NCBI GenBank assembly: GCA_007449985.2
Contig: VIIQ02000593.1
Coordinates: forward strand, 248,001 to 312,000
Source of the DNA: Desmodesmus armatus
Taxonomy: Eukaryota > Chlorophyta > Chlorophyceae > Sphaeropleales > Scenedesmaceae
Direction: 5' to 3'
DNA length: 64,000 bases
Positions 1 through 15,949 of the stretch are shown here, piece by piece (the stretch's first letter is position 1; each line of letters begins with the position of its first letter). Position numbers and translations under genes: made by a program. Under the pieces are notes generated by a model. That model made no database searches and was not told the origin of the DNA. It was given only the letters and a program-made list of their open reading frames with translations.

Positions 1-2361
1 AACCCACAGTAAGGAACCCAAGTGTTCACAATGTTACACCATGCTGCATGCAGTCCAAGCAAAAGTGCAGGACGCGTTCTGCCTCAGGAGCACCTCTCCC
101 AAAGCATGCTGTCAAGGCAGAAGCTTGCTGCACAGCTGGGCGTTGATTGCTGGCGGTTCACTGCTCACCTTCGCTGCTGCTGACTGCTTTCGCTGCTTCG
201 GCTTGGCCGCCTGCTGCTCCTGCAGCACTGCAGCATCCTCACCGCCAAACTGGCCCCAGCCAGACATGCCAAAATCTTCAAACTCCTCCTCAACACTCGA
301 CTGGCCTGCTGCTGCTGCTGCTGCAGCATCACTGACACCATCCGAAGTGAAGCTCTCCAGCGCCTGCAACCACAGCACAAACAAGCGCGAGTGGTCAAGC
401 ACCATGACTGGAGCGGTGCTGTGTTCATAGGCAGTATGTGATGGTTCTTGGTGCACGCCAAACCCAGCAGCACCTCTGTGTTGAACGGTGCAAAGAAGCA
501 TATGGAGCTGCCACACTCCCATCACCATCACAAACCAGGCAGCTGCCAGGATGCTGTCTATCCTTCACGATTCTGGTTGCATCAGCAGAAGTCTGCACCA
601 AACTCTCCAGCCATGGTGTGATGGCCTGCCTGCCTGTCTGACGTTCATGCACCCCATGCATAGCATTCACATGCACAAGCAGCACAAGCACTGCCCAGCA
701 AGCAGCTTCCCACTACACCGTCCGACAAGCAGAACCTACCGCACGTCCAGTCTCATCAAATGTGATCTGGAAAGCTGGTGTTGCTTCATCCTCATCCCAG
801 TCCTCGTCCTCCTCTTCAGCATCATCATACAGCCCACTGCTACTGCCCGCACCACCACCTGCCAGCAGCTGCTGTCCTGCAGCTAATCCAGCACCAGCAG
901 CTGCAGCGGCCTTGGGAAACCCTGGCAACTTGGGTTTGAGCGCTTTGCTTTTGTTGCCTGCTGCTGCTAGCTGGGCCTTGATGGCTTCCAGGCTGGGCTT
1001 GCTGCCACCTGCATCTGAGCACAACAAGGAAACACACAAGAGGCAAGACCACCTCAATTGCCCTGGGTTGTGGGTGCTCTGTGCAGCCGTTGTGTGTACA
1101 CCCGCCAAACCACTAACACACCACTCTATGTCCTGGTGGAGATCCGCGATGTTGCTGCCGGGTGACTGTTGCATGGTTCAGGTAAGGCATTTACCCTGCA
1201 GGTAGGCTCGTACCAGCATCACTGACAACGCCTCAGTATCCTACTATGGCCGGAACCGTCATTACTGATGCCAAAGTCAGGCGTGCAAAATGCTGCTGCT
1301 GCAGGCAAGCTTGGCACCACATCCCTGCCATGTTTGTATGCCGGCCCACTCTATCAGCCCCCATCCCAATCACGCTATGTCACCTACCTACAGGTTGCTG
1401 CTGCTGCTCCTGCTCCTCGTTCTGCAGCGCCTTCTGCAGCAGGGTCAGGCCCAGCTTGCCCTCATAGCTGCGCATGTCAGCAAAGGGAGTGCCAGCCTGG
1501 CGCGCCTTGCCTGCAGGTGCAAGACCGCACACAGTACATCACCGTGATGATCAGTCGCCTTCAGTGACACCAGCTCAACACCAACGGCAGGGCTGTACGG
1601 GGTGGTGTGGCTACTAGCACAGCTGCATTAGGGCTGACCCAAACGCAGCGACGGTGGAACATGCATGGTGTGGACCCCCAGCATGGCAAATGGGGCTGCA
1701 CATGGGTGGTGGTGTGCACCTGTGAAGGATCACTTGAAGACGAAAGGAGGGTTCGCTGGCCATACTGCTAACGACGCCACTGGGAAAAGATTCACGGAAC
1801 TGCCTTCAGCTGTTGCACACCCGACACCCTCGCGCTCACCCTTTGAAGGTTCTGACTGCTGCTTCAGCTTCTGCTTCTGCTTGCTTGCTGGCGCCGGCGC
1901 CTGTGCTGCTGCTGCTGCTTGTGGCTGTGGCTGCGACGCTGCTGGCACAGCCTCCACACCCCAGCCATCATCATCAACCAGCTCGTATAATCGAGCATTA
2001 CGGCTGCTGACTGGTGCCTGTTTGGCTTTGCTGCCAGGCTCAGTGCCACTTCCTGCTGCTGTCACCACTGCAACACGTCTGCTGCAGCCTGCGTCGGACG
2101 GACAGGCAGCAGTACCACAGTACAACATTGATACTTTGATACTCAACTATGGACAGTATAGCACGTGCCGCAGACGCGGTAACAACACACATGACACAGC
2201 AGGGTCATGTCGTGCGACACAGGGCGCAAGCAAAAACCAGTGCAGCACCAGGGTTGCGCCGTACAGTACTAAGGACAATCAACTTGGTAGTGTGACATAC
2301 ATGCGCCTACGTCGAGACATACTCACCTGCACACCCCGTCGAAAGCATTTGTGGTTGCCGG

Positions 2362-2399
<38 letters not shown>

Positions 2400-2580
2400 A
2401 CGCTGTTGCCTGCCTGGACCAGAAGTATGGCCGAGACGGCCAGACAGTAGCGTCATAAGATAGAACCTACTAGACTAACTTCACCAGGTATTCAAGGGAA
2501 GGCCAGGTTGTTCCTGGTCCAGGTTGGTGGGACCCTGTTAAGTTCGGTGGCACAGCTGATGGCGTGTGTGACTCGTACAT
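1..2580 (-). CDS. Unrecognised acidic/Ala-rich protein, 5' part of gene (continues beyond window start)
   Basis: Six exons chain in phase on the minus strand: 2580-2485, 2409-2327, 2081-1840, 1510-1388, 1008-740 and 363-169, each with GT and AG at its ends. The start was chosen at 2580 because its frame joins in phase to every later exon. About 268 residues are visible. The protein starts MYESHTPSAVPP, then has a poly-Ala run encoded by the CTG tract in exon 2. Short ordered islands follow: RLYELVDDDGWGVE, FADMRSYEGKLGLTLLQKAL, KPSLEAIKAQLAAAG, a very acidic stretch ending FQITFDETGRA, and FEDFGMSGWGQFGG. The last contains WGQF, which has the form of a WxxF appendage-binding motif of the endocytic adaptor type; that reading is speculative. 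I do not recognise the family. The exons fit together well, so a real gene is likely, but the product is unknown and the C-terminus lies outside the window. Confidence 0.6.
2358..2400. repeat. (CTG)n trinucleotide tract inside a coding exon
   Basis: About twelve uninterrupted CTG units lie in exon 2 of the minus-strand gene, where they encode a run of alanines. It is the purest triplet tract in the window and would be prone to length change. Confidence 0.8.
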
Positions 2581-2991
2581 GCACTTTTTGACAGTCTCGA
2601 ATTGGTGCTGACACAATGAGCAGAAGTCTCCTCACCTCCTAGGGTTGCTGCCTGGGTTTTGGGCGAGGGCAAACAACAAGTTTGTCAGGCGAACCTGAGG
2701 AACACCTTGTGCAGTGAAAGGGTCTCAATTCGTAACAGATACAGCGTGGGGTCTCTTTTTAGGCCAAACCACCACACCTTCTCCTCGAAGACAGGTACTT
2801 GCCAGATCGCACGCACGCAAGAGGTCCTGCTTACTGGAGCAGCTTTTGACGCATCAGACAGTGACCTTGACTTCAAATCGCTTTGAACTTGATTTGGAAG
2901 CTGTTTGACAGCACGTTGGCTTGCCCAGCACCTGTCTTTGCCCTTCCCTAACTCAGCTTGCCTGGCTCCACAGGCTACTGCCCCATCAAGA
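2581..2991. promoter_or_regulatory. Shared 411-bp divergent region between the unknown gene and actin
   Basis: The start codons of the two genes face away from each other, 411 bp apart. The interval holds no convincing ORF, so it should contain both 5' UTRs and promoters. No clear TATA box was recognised. Co-regulation of the pair is only inferred. Confidence 0.4.
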
Positions 2992-6484
<3,493 letters not shown>

Positions 6485-7932
6485 GCAGCAGCCTGGGCGG
6501 GAGGAGCTGGAGGCCCCAGCAGCAGTGGCAGCTGCAGTGCCAGGGCGTGCAGTGCTTCTGGATGCAGCTGGCGCTGCTGCTGCATCAAAATGTTGGTGCA
6601 TGTTGGGCTGCGCTGTGCTGGCGGCGGCAGCGGTGCAGTGGCAGCAGGGTAAAAGTCGGGTCTTTGTGGTTTGGATGCATAGGCAGCGTTGCAGCAGGAT
6701 GCGGGAGCATCGTCATACTGTGTTGCTTGTGCGTTGGGATGAGCGTTGACTGCCGATGTCTTTGCGGAGCGTGCTGCAGGCCACTGGCTGCAGCAGCTGT
6801 GTGTGGTGTCTGCGTGGGTGGTGACAGTTCACAGGGGTTTCAGTGACAGGATTCAGCGTAGTGTTACCCCAGGCAGAGGTCTGCAACTGCAGGCAGGGCC
6901 CTCTGCCCCTCCTTTGATCAGTGACGTATGAATGAGTCAACATCGATGGATCTATTGAGGTTTGTCTGTTGGACATCTGCCAGTCTGTTCCAACAATGCA
7001 CATGTTTCTGTCCAAAGCCACTTTCAGCACATGTGTAGGGATTGGTGCGGAAGGATACAAGCAGGGGTGACGAAGACATTTCTTGTCGGCACAGCAAAGG
7101 CCTAGGCCAACACCTGGGTTTCCATCTAAACCTTGGTACCCAACTCCAGGCTAGCACTTCCAAGTGAAAGCTAAATCCGCACGCAGTACTCAAGCTGGAC
7201 ACCCCAGTTGCAAATCAGCATGTGCACAGAATGAGGTACTGAGCGGTACGGGTCACTCGCTGGAGCAAGATCACAATATAATTGATGCGGCATCCTGTAT
7301 TAAGCCTCAAGCAGCTGGGGTTGACTGGCCGCTAAAGTCTTGATCTCATGCCGTGTCGGAGGCTGCGTGGAAGTGGCGGGGAAAAGTGCTGGTGGGGAAT
7401 CTTGACTGCAGCTGCTTTGCAACAGCCGTGACCGTACTCGCAACGGATTGTACACTCTGGGCGTTTACACCTGCTACTTGAACATCACATTTTATACATG
7501 TCCTGAGCAGCCTTGGCTGCCTGAATGCATGCAAGCCTTGAACACAACCCCATGTATGTCGCTCTTGCTCAACAAAAGCATTGCTTTCAGTAGTTCACAA
7601 ATGACCATCACTGTGGGCCCACTGGACCAACTATTGTTGGCAACACATGGCAAGGCACAGACAACATAATTACACAGTCTGCTCCCACTTCAACACGCCG
7701 AATGCAGCAGCACACCCTGTGCACATGCGCAGGAGGCTGACACACTCCACTAGCCTTGGCAGCTGCAAGGGGCGACTCAAGTATGCATGAAGCAGCCGTG
7801 CCGCACGCCTGTGTACAGTAGCCTTCAGCATGTGCATGCGCTATCCTCCTGCTGCTGCTGCGCAAACCCCAAGGCACAGCCTATCCCAACACCAAACCAG
7901 GCGCACTGCATGACAAATGGTCTAGCAGCGCA
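6485..7932. other. Intergenic: 3' flanks of two converging genes
   Basis: This interval holds the 3' UTR of actin and of the large minus-strand gene that ends at 7933. I found no exon chain here. A TGTAA signal for the minus gene is listed separately; none was found for actin. Confidence 0.5.
7670..7674 (-). terminator. TGTAA polyadenylation signal for the 1,856-aa gene
   Basis: The minus strand reads TGTAA about 260 bp past the stop codon at 7933. TGTAA is the usual poly(A) signal of green algae. Five bases is a weak match, so placement is tentative. Confidence 0.4.
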
Positions 7933-10506
7933 TCAAGCAGGCAGGCTTGCATCATCGCTGCACGTAGCCTTCCTCGCCTTGCGCTGCTTGTGCTCTATGG
8001 CCTGAGCCCCACCCAGCACCTCATCCTGCAGCACTGGCACATCATAGTACAGACCATCCACAAGCTGCAGCCCTAGCCCACCATATGCATTGCAGCTGGA
8101 CAGCCCCCCTGCTGCACCGCTGGCAGCTGCATAGGGCGCGGCACTTCCCTGCCACACATCGGCAGCATATACCATTCCCCTGGCCCCTGTACTCCCGTCG
8201 CTGCTGAGGGCTGCGTCCCTGTGCATGCCTGTAGGCTCTCCGCCGTCAGTCTGCCATCCACCTGGCCCCACACTGCCTGCCGGTGTGCACTCACTCAGGC
8301 TGCTCACTGGCAAGTTGATGCTGCTCCTGCTGCCCTGCGCACCTTGCTCTGAGGCGCAGTAACTCAACCCAGCAGCAGCAGCTGCTGCTGCTGGATCAAG
8401 TGCGCCAGACCCCTGCCTAGGAGGCTGTGTGCCACAGCATCTGTGCCCTCTTGTGGGCTGTCCTGCTGCTGCTGTCCCTGGAGGCAGTGCTGCTGGTGCT
8501 GCTGCCCTAAAGCTGCCACCAGTGGATTCCCTACTGCTGCCACAAGCCTGCGCTGCGCAACCATCATCTGACCCCCAGGTGCTACTGCGATACCTTTCTG
8601 CTGCACCAGCACTGCTGCTGCCTCCCGCATACTCGTGACCACGTGAGACTGGCTGCTGCTGTGCCGCCACTCCTGCCATCACCCCACCCACAAACCCACC
8701 CACCAGCTGACCACTAGACTGATGTTGCTGCTGTGAACCCTGCAGGGACTCAATCCCAGTTGTGGCAGCATCCCATGCTGACTCAAGCTGACCACCGGCA
8801 GCAGGCCCTGCTCCGCAGTCTGATGGCTTGTGCATGTTGATGGTGCAGCCTGCTGCGCTTGCACTAACTGCCGGGGAGTTGCTGGCTGCATAGCGAGCTG
8901 AAGCTGAGCGCAGCAGCCTGCTGAATGCTTCCCGTTGCTGGGGCTTTGCAACCCGACTGCCAGCAGCGGCCGCAGCTGCTGCACCACCACCACTGACGAC
9001 AACTGACTGCAGCGGCAGGGGCTGGGAGTTGCTGCTGCTGCTGCCGCTGTTGCTGTGCTGCTGCAGGTGCTGCAGGTGTGCACAGGCAGCCACTGCGCTG
9101 CTGCAGTCATTGCCGCTGCTGCCGCTGTGCAGGGAGCTGAACGCCCCTCCTGCAGGAGCTGCAGCAGCTTGCCAGCTAGCTGCGTTGGCTGTTGCTGCTG
9201 CTGCGGGTGTGTTGAGTGCCAGCTGCGCCATAGCTGTGATGGCCTGTGAGACCGGCAGGCTGAGTGCAGGCAGCTGCTGTGCATATGCATTGACTGCAGC
9301 CAGCACTGCAGCTGGATCCTGCAGGAGCCAAGAGGGGTATACATAGCTGCCAGTTGGGGTGGGCACGACCACACCAAAACCCAGGGGAACTGCTGCTGCT
9401 TGCAGTGGTGCTGCTGCTGCTGCTGCTGCCGCTGGTATGTCACCTGCTAGGGATATGGAGGGGGCATAACAGCTTGCAGCATGCTGCACAGACGCATGGC
9501 TGGCCATCTGCATTGTGTGTGAGTGCTGCTGTCCGGAAAGGATGTGTGCTGAGCCACCACTGGCAATGATTGCAGGTACTTCGCTGGACAGACTCGCAGC
9601 TCCCTGCATCTCCTCTGCTGCTGGTGCTGACATGGCTGCTACAAGTGCCGCCGCCGTTGCTGCTGCTGCTGCTGCTGGTGCTGACCCCGCTCCTGCTGTC
9701 ATGGCTGCTGCTGAAGCTGCCTGCTGTAGGGTGGTTGGCTGCTGCTGTAGCACTTGCCCCCGTGCGCAGGGTGCTGCTGCAGGGTCACTGCTCCCGCAGC
9801 CCTGTCCCCTGTAGGCCACTTGAAGCATACAGTCCTCAAATGTGTGACCGTAACCGCCACACATCACACAGAGCATGTGGGGACAGCCCATCGTGTGACC
9901 CTGGGTGAGGCCACAGGAGCTGCAGGCATGGCTGCACTGCTCACTGCTGTCCCCTGTTGCTGCTGCTGCTAAGTCGCTGCTGCTGAACTCTTCAGGCACC
10001 TGAGAGCCTTCAGACCACTTGCCAACGCTGCCACTTGTGCTGCTGTTGCTGGTGATGGTACCGGTGCTGCTTGTGGTGGTGTGATTGAGTGTGCTGCTGC
10101 GGCCTGCGCTGCAGCTGCTCCCCGCATGCTGCCGCATCAGCACTTGCTGTGCTGTCCTGCTGCAAGCATATTGCCGTGCAGGACCTCCCCGGGCACTTCC
10201 ACACATGCAAGCTGCCAGCGCAAGCTGTGCAGCATCTGCAGCAGCAGCAGCGTCAGCTGCTGCTGCTTCTGTGCTGCAGCTGGCCTTTGCAGGCAGTACT
10301 GCAGCCTCATACTCAATACCTGCCTGAGACGGTGTGGGTGCATGCTGGTGGGGGTCAGCATAACCGCCGCCCATAGCAGGCACATTGGAGTCCTGCTGCC
10401 TGATGGCGCCAGCAGCATTGGGTATGGACCCCACCAGAGGCTCAGCAGCAGCAAGAGCGGAGGGGGCAAGAGACTGCACTGCAGTGCTGCCGCTGAGCTG
10501 TGCTCC

Positions 10507-10537
<31 letters not shown>

Positions 10538-13503
10538 GCTGAGCTGGGCCCGCTGTTGCTGGGGCTGCCAGTGCTCCGGCTGTGTTGGTGGCTGTTTGTG
10601 ACACTCCCATTGAACACCACTGTGCCTGGGAGCGCCACATTTGTGTGCTCCCCTGAGTTCTGCTGCTGTCCCTGCTGCTGCTGTTGCCAGGCGTACATTT
10701 GCAGCTGCTGCAGCTGTTGCTGCTGAGCGGCCTGCAGCATCAGTGCCTCATACTGCATGCGTGCCTGCTGCCACTGCTGCTGCATCTTCAGCAGCTGTGG
10801 CTGCAGCTGCTGAACTTTCTGCTGTATGTTAGCAGACAGCATTGCCTCATACAGCTGCTGTTGCTGGTGGTGGGGCTGGTTCTCCCCAGCAGACTGTGAC
10901 AGTGACAGCGGCTCTTGCTGCTGCTGCTGGCAGTGGGACACCCTGTGTGGCTGTTGTGCAGGATAGCAGTGCACAGCCCCAGGCTCCTGCACAGGCAGCC
11001 ACTGGTACTGCACAGCTGTTGGTGCTGAGCCGGCGCTTGAGCTGACAGCAGCTGTAGGCACTTGGTGGCGGGTTGCCCTGCCTGCTCCGGCTGCCATCTG
11101 CTGCTGGTAGTGGTAGGTGGCTGCACCACTTGCAGCTGATGCCGATTGCTGCTGCTGCTGCTGGTAGCTTGCCCCGCCTACTGCTGATACCATCTGTTGC
11201 TGCTGGGAAGGAGGCAACATCATCTGCGGCAGCAGTGGCTGACTCGTCCCAGTGCTGAACTGTGCTGCCATGTAGGCCCCTTCTGGTGCCATTGCTGCAA
11301 ACACCCCTGGCATACCAGATACAGCAGCATGTGGGGTTGACAGGTAGGCAGTGGCGGCAGCTTCTACTGCTGCTGTGGCTGCAGCTGCGCGCTGAGTCTG
11401 CTGACGGCTGGTATGCTTGCCTGCGGCATACATACCCCTTCCTTGGCCAGATGCAGCAGGGCCGTAGGGGCTGCTGCGACAGCTGCTGCTGCCATGCGCA
11501 TAGCGTGCATTGTGGTGACCTGCCCTGCTCAGCCCAATCGTGTTCGTTGCCTCCTGCCTGTAAGGCCCCAGCCTGCTCCCTTGGCCAACAGCAGCAGCGG
11601 CAGACCCCCTGGCTGCTGCGTGAGTGATGCCATCACCAGTGGTGCGTGCAGCTGTGCAGCCCCTGCTGTGCAGCTGGTGAGCTGCAGCACCACACACATT
11701 GCAGGCACGCGCAGCATATGCGGCGCCGCTGGTGCTGCTATATGCATGCGCAGCGGGTGCTGCCGGCCTCCTGCTAGCAGCGCTGCTGCTGCTGCTGCTG
11801 CTGGGGGCGCTAGCACTGCTGCTTGAGTGAGTTGCTGTGCGGTGAGTCTCAGAGACGTGCAGGGGCTGTGTGCTGCTTCTGCTGCTGGCACAGCTGTGGC
11901 TGCCAGGTACAGCAGCACTGTCTGCAGCTGTTCCAGTGCTGCGGCCTGCTGCACCCTCCCCAGAACCAGCTGCACACACAATGACAGCACCTGTCGACCC
12001 AGCCACAGCTGCGTGGAAGGCTGCCCCTGCTTCTGCTGCATCTGGCGGCAGTGCTGTTGCGTGCTGCGCTGTGCTGCCGCTGCCTGTGGAGGTGACGCCA
12101 TCCGCAGCGCTTGCAGCAGTAGTGGCGACAGCTGCCTCTGCCCCAAGCTGTGTGTCAGGCAGATGCACGGAGGGCATGATCATCATGGTGGGGCTCCCTG
12201 CTGAAGAAGCTGCTGCTGCTGCTGCTGTGTGGTCTGCTGCCTCAATACCCGTTGAGGCCTGCGGTTTGCTTGCTGCATGAGCAGCAGCTGCTGCTGACTG
12301 GCTGGGACCATCATCAAGACCAGTGCTGGCAGCAGCAGCAGGCCCATTGACAGACAACGCAGCAACCATCTTGGCTATGGTACCCAGCAACTCTGAAGGC
12401 AGGGAGCTGACAGCTGCGCTGGGGGCAGCTGCAGCTGCAGCAGAAGTTGCTGGGCGTGCTGTTGCTGGTGGTGGTGTGCTTACGCTGGGTGCTGCTGCTG
12501 CTACCAGTGCTGCTTCTGGCTGCTGTGGCTGCTTGGCATGTGGAGCACAGCTTGCTGGTGCTGGAGTTGCCCCACCTGCTGCCTTGTGAGACTGGTCTGA
12601 AGCTGTGGAAGAGTGAGTTTTGCTTGCTGCCGGGGCAGCACCTGCTGCCGCACACTGCTTGGGCCCGTCACTGCCACCAGCGCTAGCAGCAGCCCCTGGG
12701 TGTGCACCTGGCTTGGGGTGTGACAAGGCAGCAACCATCTTGGCGATGGTGGCCAGCAGCACTGTGGGCTGTGGGGAGCTGACAACTGTGCTGGGGCCAG
12801 CGCCGGCAGCAGGTGCAGATGCTGATGCTGCTTCTGTGTCTTGCTGCTGTTTGACAGGCAGACCAGGGCTTGGTGGTGCTGCGGTCCCCTCACTCCTGCC
12901 AGCTGGTGAGTTACGGCTGTGACAGCTGGAGGTGGAGCTGATGGTGTGGTTGCTGTCCTGTCCTGCAGATGCTGCTGCCACTCCTTCCGCTGCAAGCATA
13001 GTCCCCTGGCCTGCACCTGTGCTGCTGCTAGCAGTGCTTGACAGTGCAAACAACCCTGTGCAGGAGCCACTGGTACTGCCTGCGCTTGCACTGCATCCTC
13101 TGTCACCTGACCTGTCCTGAGGTTGAGGGTTGAGCTGCCTGCAGGAGTCCGCAGCAGCACAGGGCTGTGGCCATGGTGCCACTGTGGCTGCGACAGCCTG
13201 CATGCCTGGAGAAGCTGGTGAGGGGGCAGCTGCTGCTGCAGAGGTTGCTGAAGGTATGGTTGTAGGTGCTGCAGGTGCTGTTGGTTCTGGTGCTGTTGGT
13301 GCTGTTGGTGCTGTTGGTGCTGTTGGTGCTGGTGGTGCTGGTGGGGCGAGTGCTGATGCTGTTGGTGGATGTTCAGCTGGCCCCTGCTGATTTGCTGGTG
13401 GTGGCTTCAGCGTGATAGCAGGTATGCTTTCAGCGCGTGCATCCACTGCTTTGGACTGCAACGCTGCTGGGCACACCATTGAACTCAGTGAGGGCCTGGG
13501 CAA
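7933..13503 (-). CDS. Giant Ala/Ser/Gln-rich CCHC zinc-knuckle protein, 1,856 aa, intronless
   Basis: A single uninterrupted frame of 1,856 codons whose protein is mostly Ala, Ser, Gln and Gly and probably largely disordered. Islands stand out. An (APT)n run near residues 60-75 is encoded by a 9-bp repeat. The 13-residue core LLxTIAKMVAALS occurs twice, near residues 245-260 and 370-383, about 123 residues apart. CNVCGAAAHQLHSRGC lies near residue 600. A paired knuckle near residue 1200 contains CSSCGLTQGHTMGC followed by CVMCGGYGHTFEDC, the second a perfect CX2CX4HX4C zinc knuckle. This pair resembles one in the gene at 20622-26451 (shared pattern CPxLCxxCxxYGHTxxDC). The C-terminus ends in a basic HKQRKARKAT stretch that could be a nuclear localisation signal. 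CCHC knuckles usually bind single-stranded RNA or DNA, so an RNA-binding scaffold is a reasonable inference. The family is not recognised. Confidence 0.7.
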
Positions 13504-14640
13504 GGGTGCAACAGCGCAAGTGGGTTGGTTTGGGTCAGCAACAGCACAGCCCGCGCCAGCTGCTGCTGACGTTGTGTGCTGCTTTCATCAGCAACAAGTG
13601 ATGCCGTGCAACTTCCTTGCTGGCCCCTCTGGTGCAAGTTTCCTGCCACTGTGCTGCTGCTCAACAGCCCACCTTTGCTGTCTCCTCACCTACAAGGTTG
13701 CAGTGGGCTGGCTGCCACGCGTCGATCAGCAGAGGAGGATGACCATAACAAGCAACACGTCCATACGTGCAGCTGCTCGTCTTTGATCGCTGTTGGGCAC
13801 AAATCTATCGGTGCAGCAGTTGCTCTCAGAGCCTGGACGAGGGACGTTCAGCTGATGATGGCGACGGCTCTGGCGTTGTTAGTCTGAGAAAGACAGGCAG
13901 AACCGATGATTATGAAACACATGGAGCTCGACTGATGAGGGTAACTTGTCATGGATTCAAGTTTCAAACTTTGCGCGGGAAGCGACAACTGCCATGGCAT
14001 TGATGGCCATCAATCATGCCATCAACGTGAAAGATGCCACGTAGCGACCAGTTTATTCTCTGAGGACTGCCACTGCTGCGTACTTCAAAATGCAATGCAT
14101 GCAGACACATGCAGACCTTTGCTGACATGTTTGACTTGCGCCCATCATCCCCACCCTTGCCTCAGTCACTGACTCCATTACCAGGAAGAAACGAGCACAG
14201 GAGAAGATTCTGGCGTCAAAGAAGTCACAAGCTGCCCACCCAGGGCCACGGCCCTCCAATCCATACTGCTGCGTCATGACTGCCGACCAGCCTCACAACA
14301 AGCATGTGCCACAGCTGCTGCCCTCCGCTGCAGCGCGGCTGACAGCAGCATTCTTGCTCTTGCAAGCAAACACATGTTTTATTCTGTGCCTTCGCAAAAG
14401 CATGAAATTGAAACCCCTGCCGGCCAGCTGTCTGCGTGCTGAATCTGCTGACTGCAGGTAATAGCCCCCCGTAAGGCAACAAAGTCCACACGGCTGCCAA
14501 GCAGTGCCATTGCAGCCTATGACGAAATCTCGAGTCATGTCACCCAGCAACAAAAAACAGCAGAGAAGTCCAAGCAAACTCCAAAGAGCGCACCAGCAGG
14601 CTAACTCCCCATAAGGTCTATGCCCCACTGAGTTCGGCAG

Positions 14641-14720
14641 AGTGTTAGGGGGGGCTGCGCCCCCCCTAAACCCCCCCGCTTTTCCTGGGGGGGCTGCGCC
14701 CCCCCAGACCCCCCCGCACT
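14641..14720. repeat. Two adjacent perfect G7/C7 hairpins
   Basis: GGGGGGGCTGCGCCCCCCC occurs twice within 80 bp, each copy able to fold into a stem with a short loop. Each is followed by a further C7 run (CCCCCCCGC). The block combines hairpin and G-quadruplex potential on both strands. This looks like a small palindromic repeat family member rather than a gene part. Confidence 0.75.
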
Positions 14721-15220
14721 GTGCCTATGTGCCAGCATAACCGAAACCGTGCTGCAGGGCCTCACCCATTGCCAGTAACAGTTCGCGCGTACGGCTGTGA
14801 CTGTGTCGGAGGTGTTGGTACTCTCCTCAGCAATGCACATGGGCACCAGTTGAACCCAAGTGCTTGTGAGTTGCTATGCAGCAGGTGAGTTGCAGGGTTG
14901 CGTAGCAGGCTGTGCCCTGCACCAAGCAACTAAGCCTTAGCCACAGTGTGGGAAGTGTGGCCTGGACTGCAGTGTATGGCAAGGGTGGGTGTGTAGGTGC
15001 ACTGAATGGTGTGCCGGGGGGGAGACCTGTGCCTGTTGCAACTTGCAAACTGGGTGACGCTGCATTGATGATGCCAAGATCTGCGTAGTGTGTCTGCTCG
15101 CCAGCTGGCCAGGAAATCCTGCACTGTCATAGTCCAGGACTGTCAGAGTGTGCACAGATGCATTGCCTGCATGCTGTGTGGTGCGCTGTTACTAACAGCC
15201 CCTAGTAGGGGCTGACAGCT

Positions 15221-15949
15221 GCCATGTAGTGTGATGAAAGTAGTGTGTGCATATTCATTGGTCCGACCAAGCGGATTTGGTTGTAAACAGTTGGGGGCGA
15301 TGTTTGTGCCACCAGTCCCCAACAGCAGAAGTCAACACAAAGATGCCAACGTCATGGTAAGGTGACAAAGCCATTGACACATCACGGACAGGGCATGCGC
15401 AAGGTCTTGTGTATTCCGTGTTGTGTGAAGGCATACACCCAAAAACACAACAGCTCTAGAGGTATGATAAGCTCAAAACGTCAAGAGATGTCTGTCTGCA
15501 GATTGTCAACAGGTGTGGTTCAGCATATCGTAGTGGCATCATGTCAAGACACTGCTCAGTGGTGTACATGTGTGCAAAAGAAAGGGCCATGTAGCGCGAT
15601 GAAAGTAGTGTGTGCATTTTCGTTGGTCCGACCAAGCGGATTTGGTTGTACCCGGCTGGGGCGATTCGTGTGCCACCATTCCTGAACAGCATTCCTGAAC
15701 AGCAGGACTCAAAACAAAGATGCCAACTTTATGGTAAGGTGGCAAAGCCATTGACATAGCACGTTGCAAGGGCTTGTGTATTACGTGTTGTGTGAAGGCA
15801 AGGCCCGAAGCACAACAGCTGTAAAGGTATGCCAAGCTGACAACGTCAAGAGATGTCTGTCTGCAGATTGTCAAAAGGTGTGGTTCAGCATCGTAGTATC
15901 ATCGTGTCAAGACAGTGATCAGTGGTGTGCATGTGTGCAAAAGAAATGA
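15221..15949. repeat. Tandem duplication, two copies of a ~365-bp unit
   Basis: 15221-15585 and 15586-15949 align almost end to end. Shared blocks include the segment beginning GATGAAAGTAGTGTGTGCAT, the block around GGTAAGGTG(A/G)CAAAGCCATTGACA, and the block GTCAAGAGATGTCTGTCTGC. Many point differences indicate an old duplication. No conserved ORF spans both copies. Confidence 0.85.

Noticed and set aside
1..2580. Assignment of the first gene as a SCY1-like pseudokinase because of its acidic Trp motifs.
   Set aside because: The exon chain starts at 2580, next to actin, so the visible part is the N-terminus and contains no kinase domain; the Trp motifs alone are not diagnostic.
8000..13400. 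Many plus-strand ORFs rich in Leu, Ala and Cys opposite the 1,856-aa frame.
   Set aside because: They are the antisense reading of CAG-type coding repeats (CTG gives Leu/Cys/Ala) and lack any independent ordered sequence.
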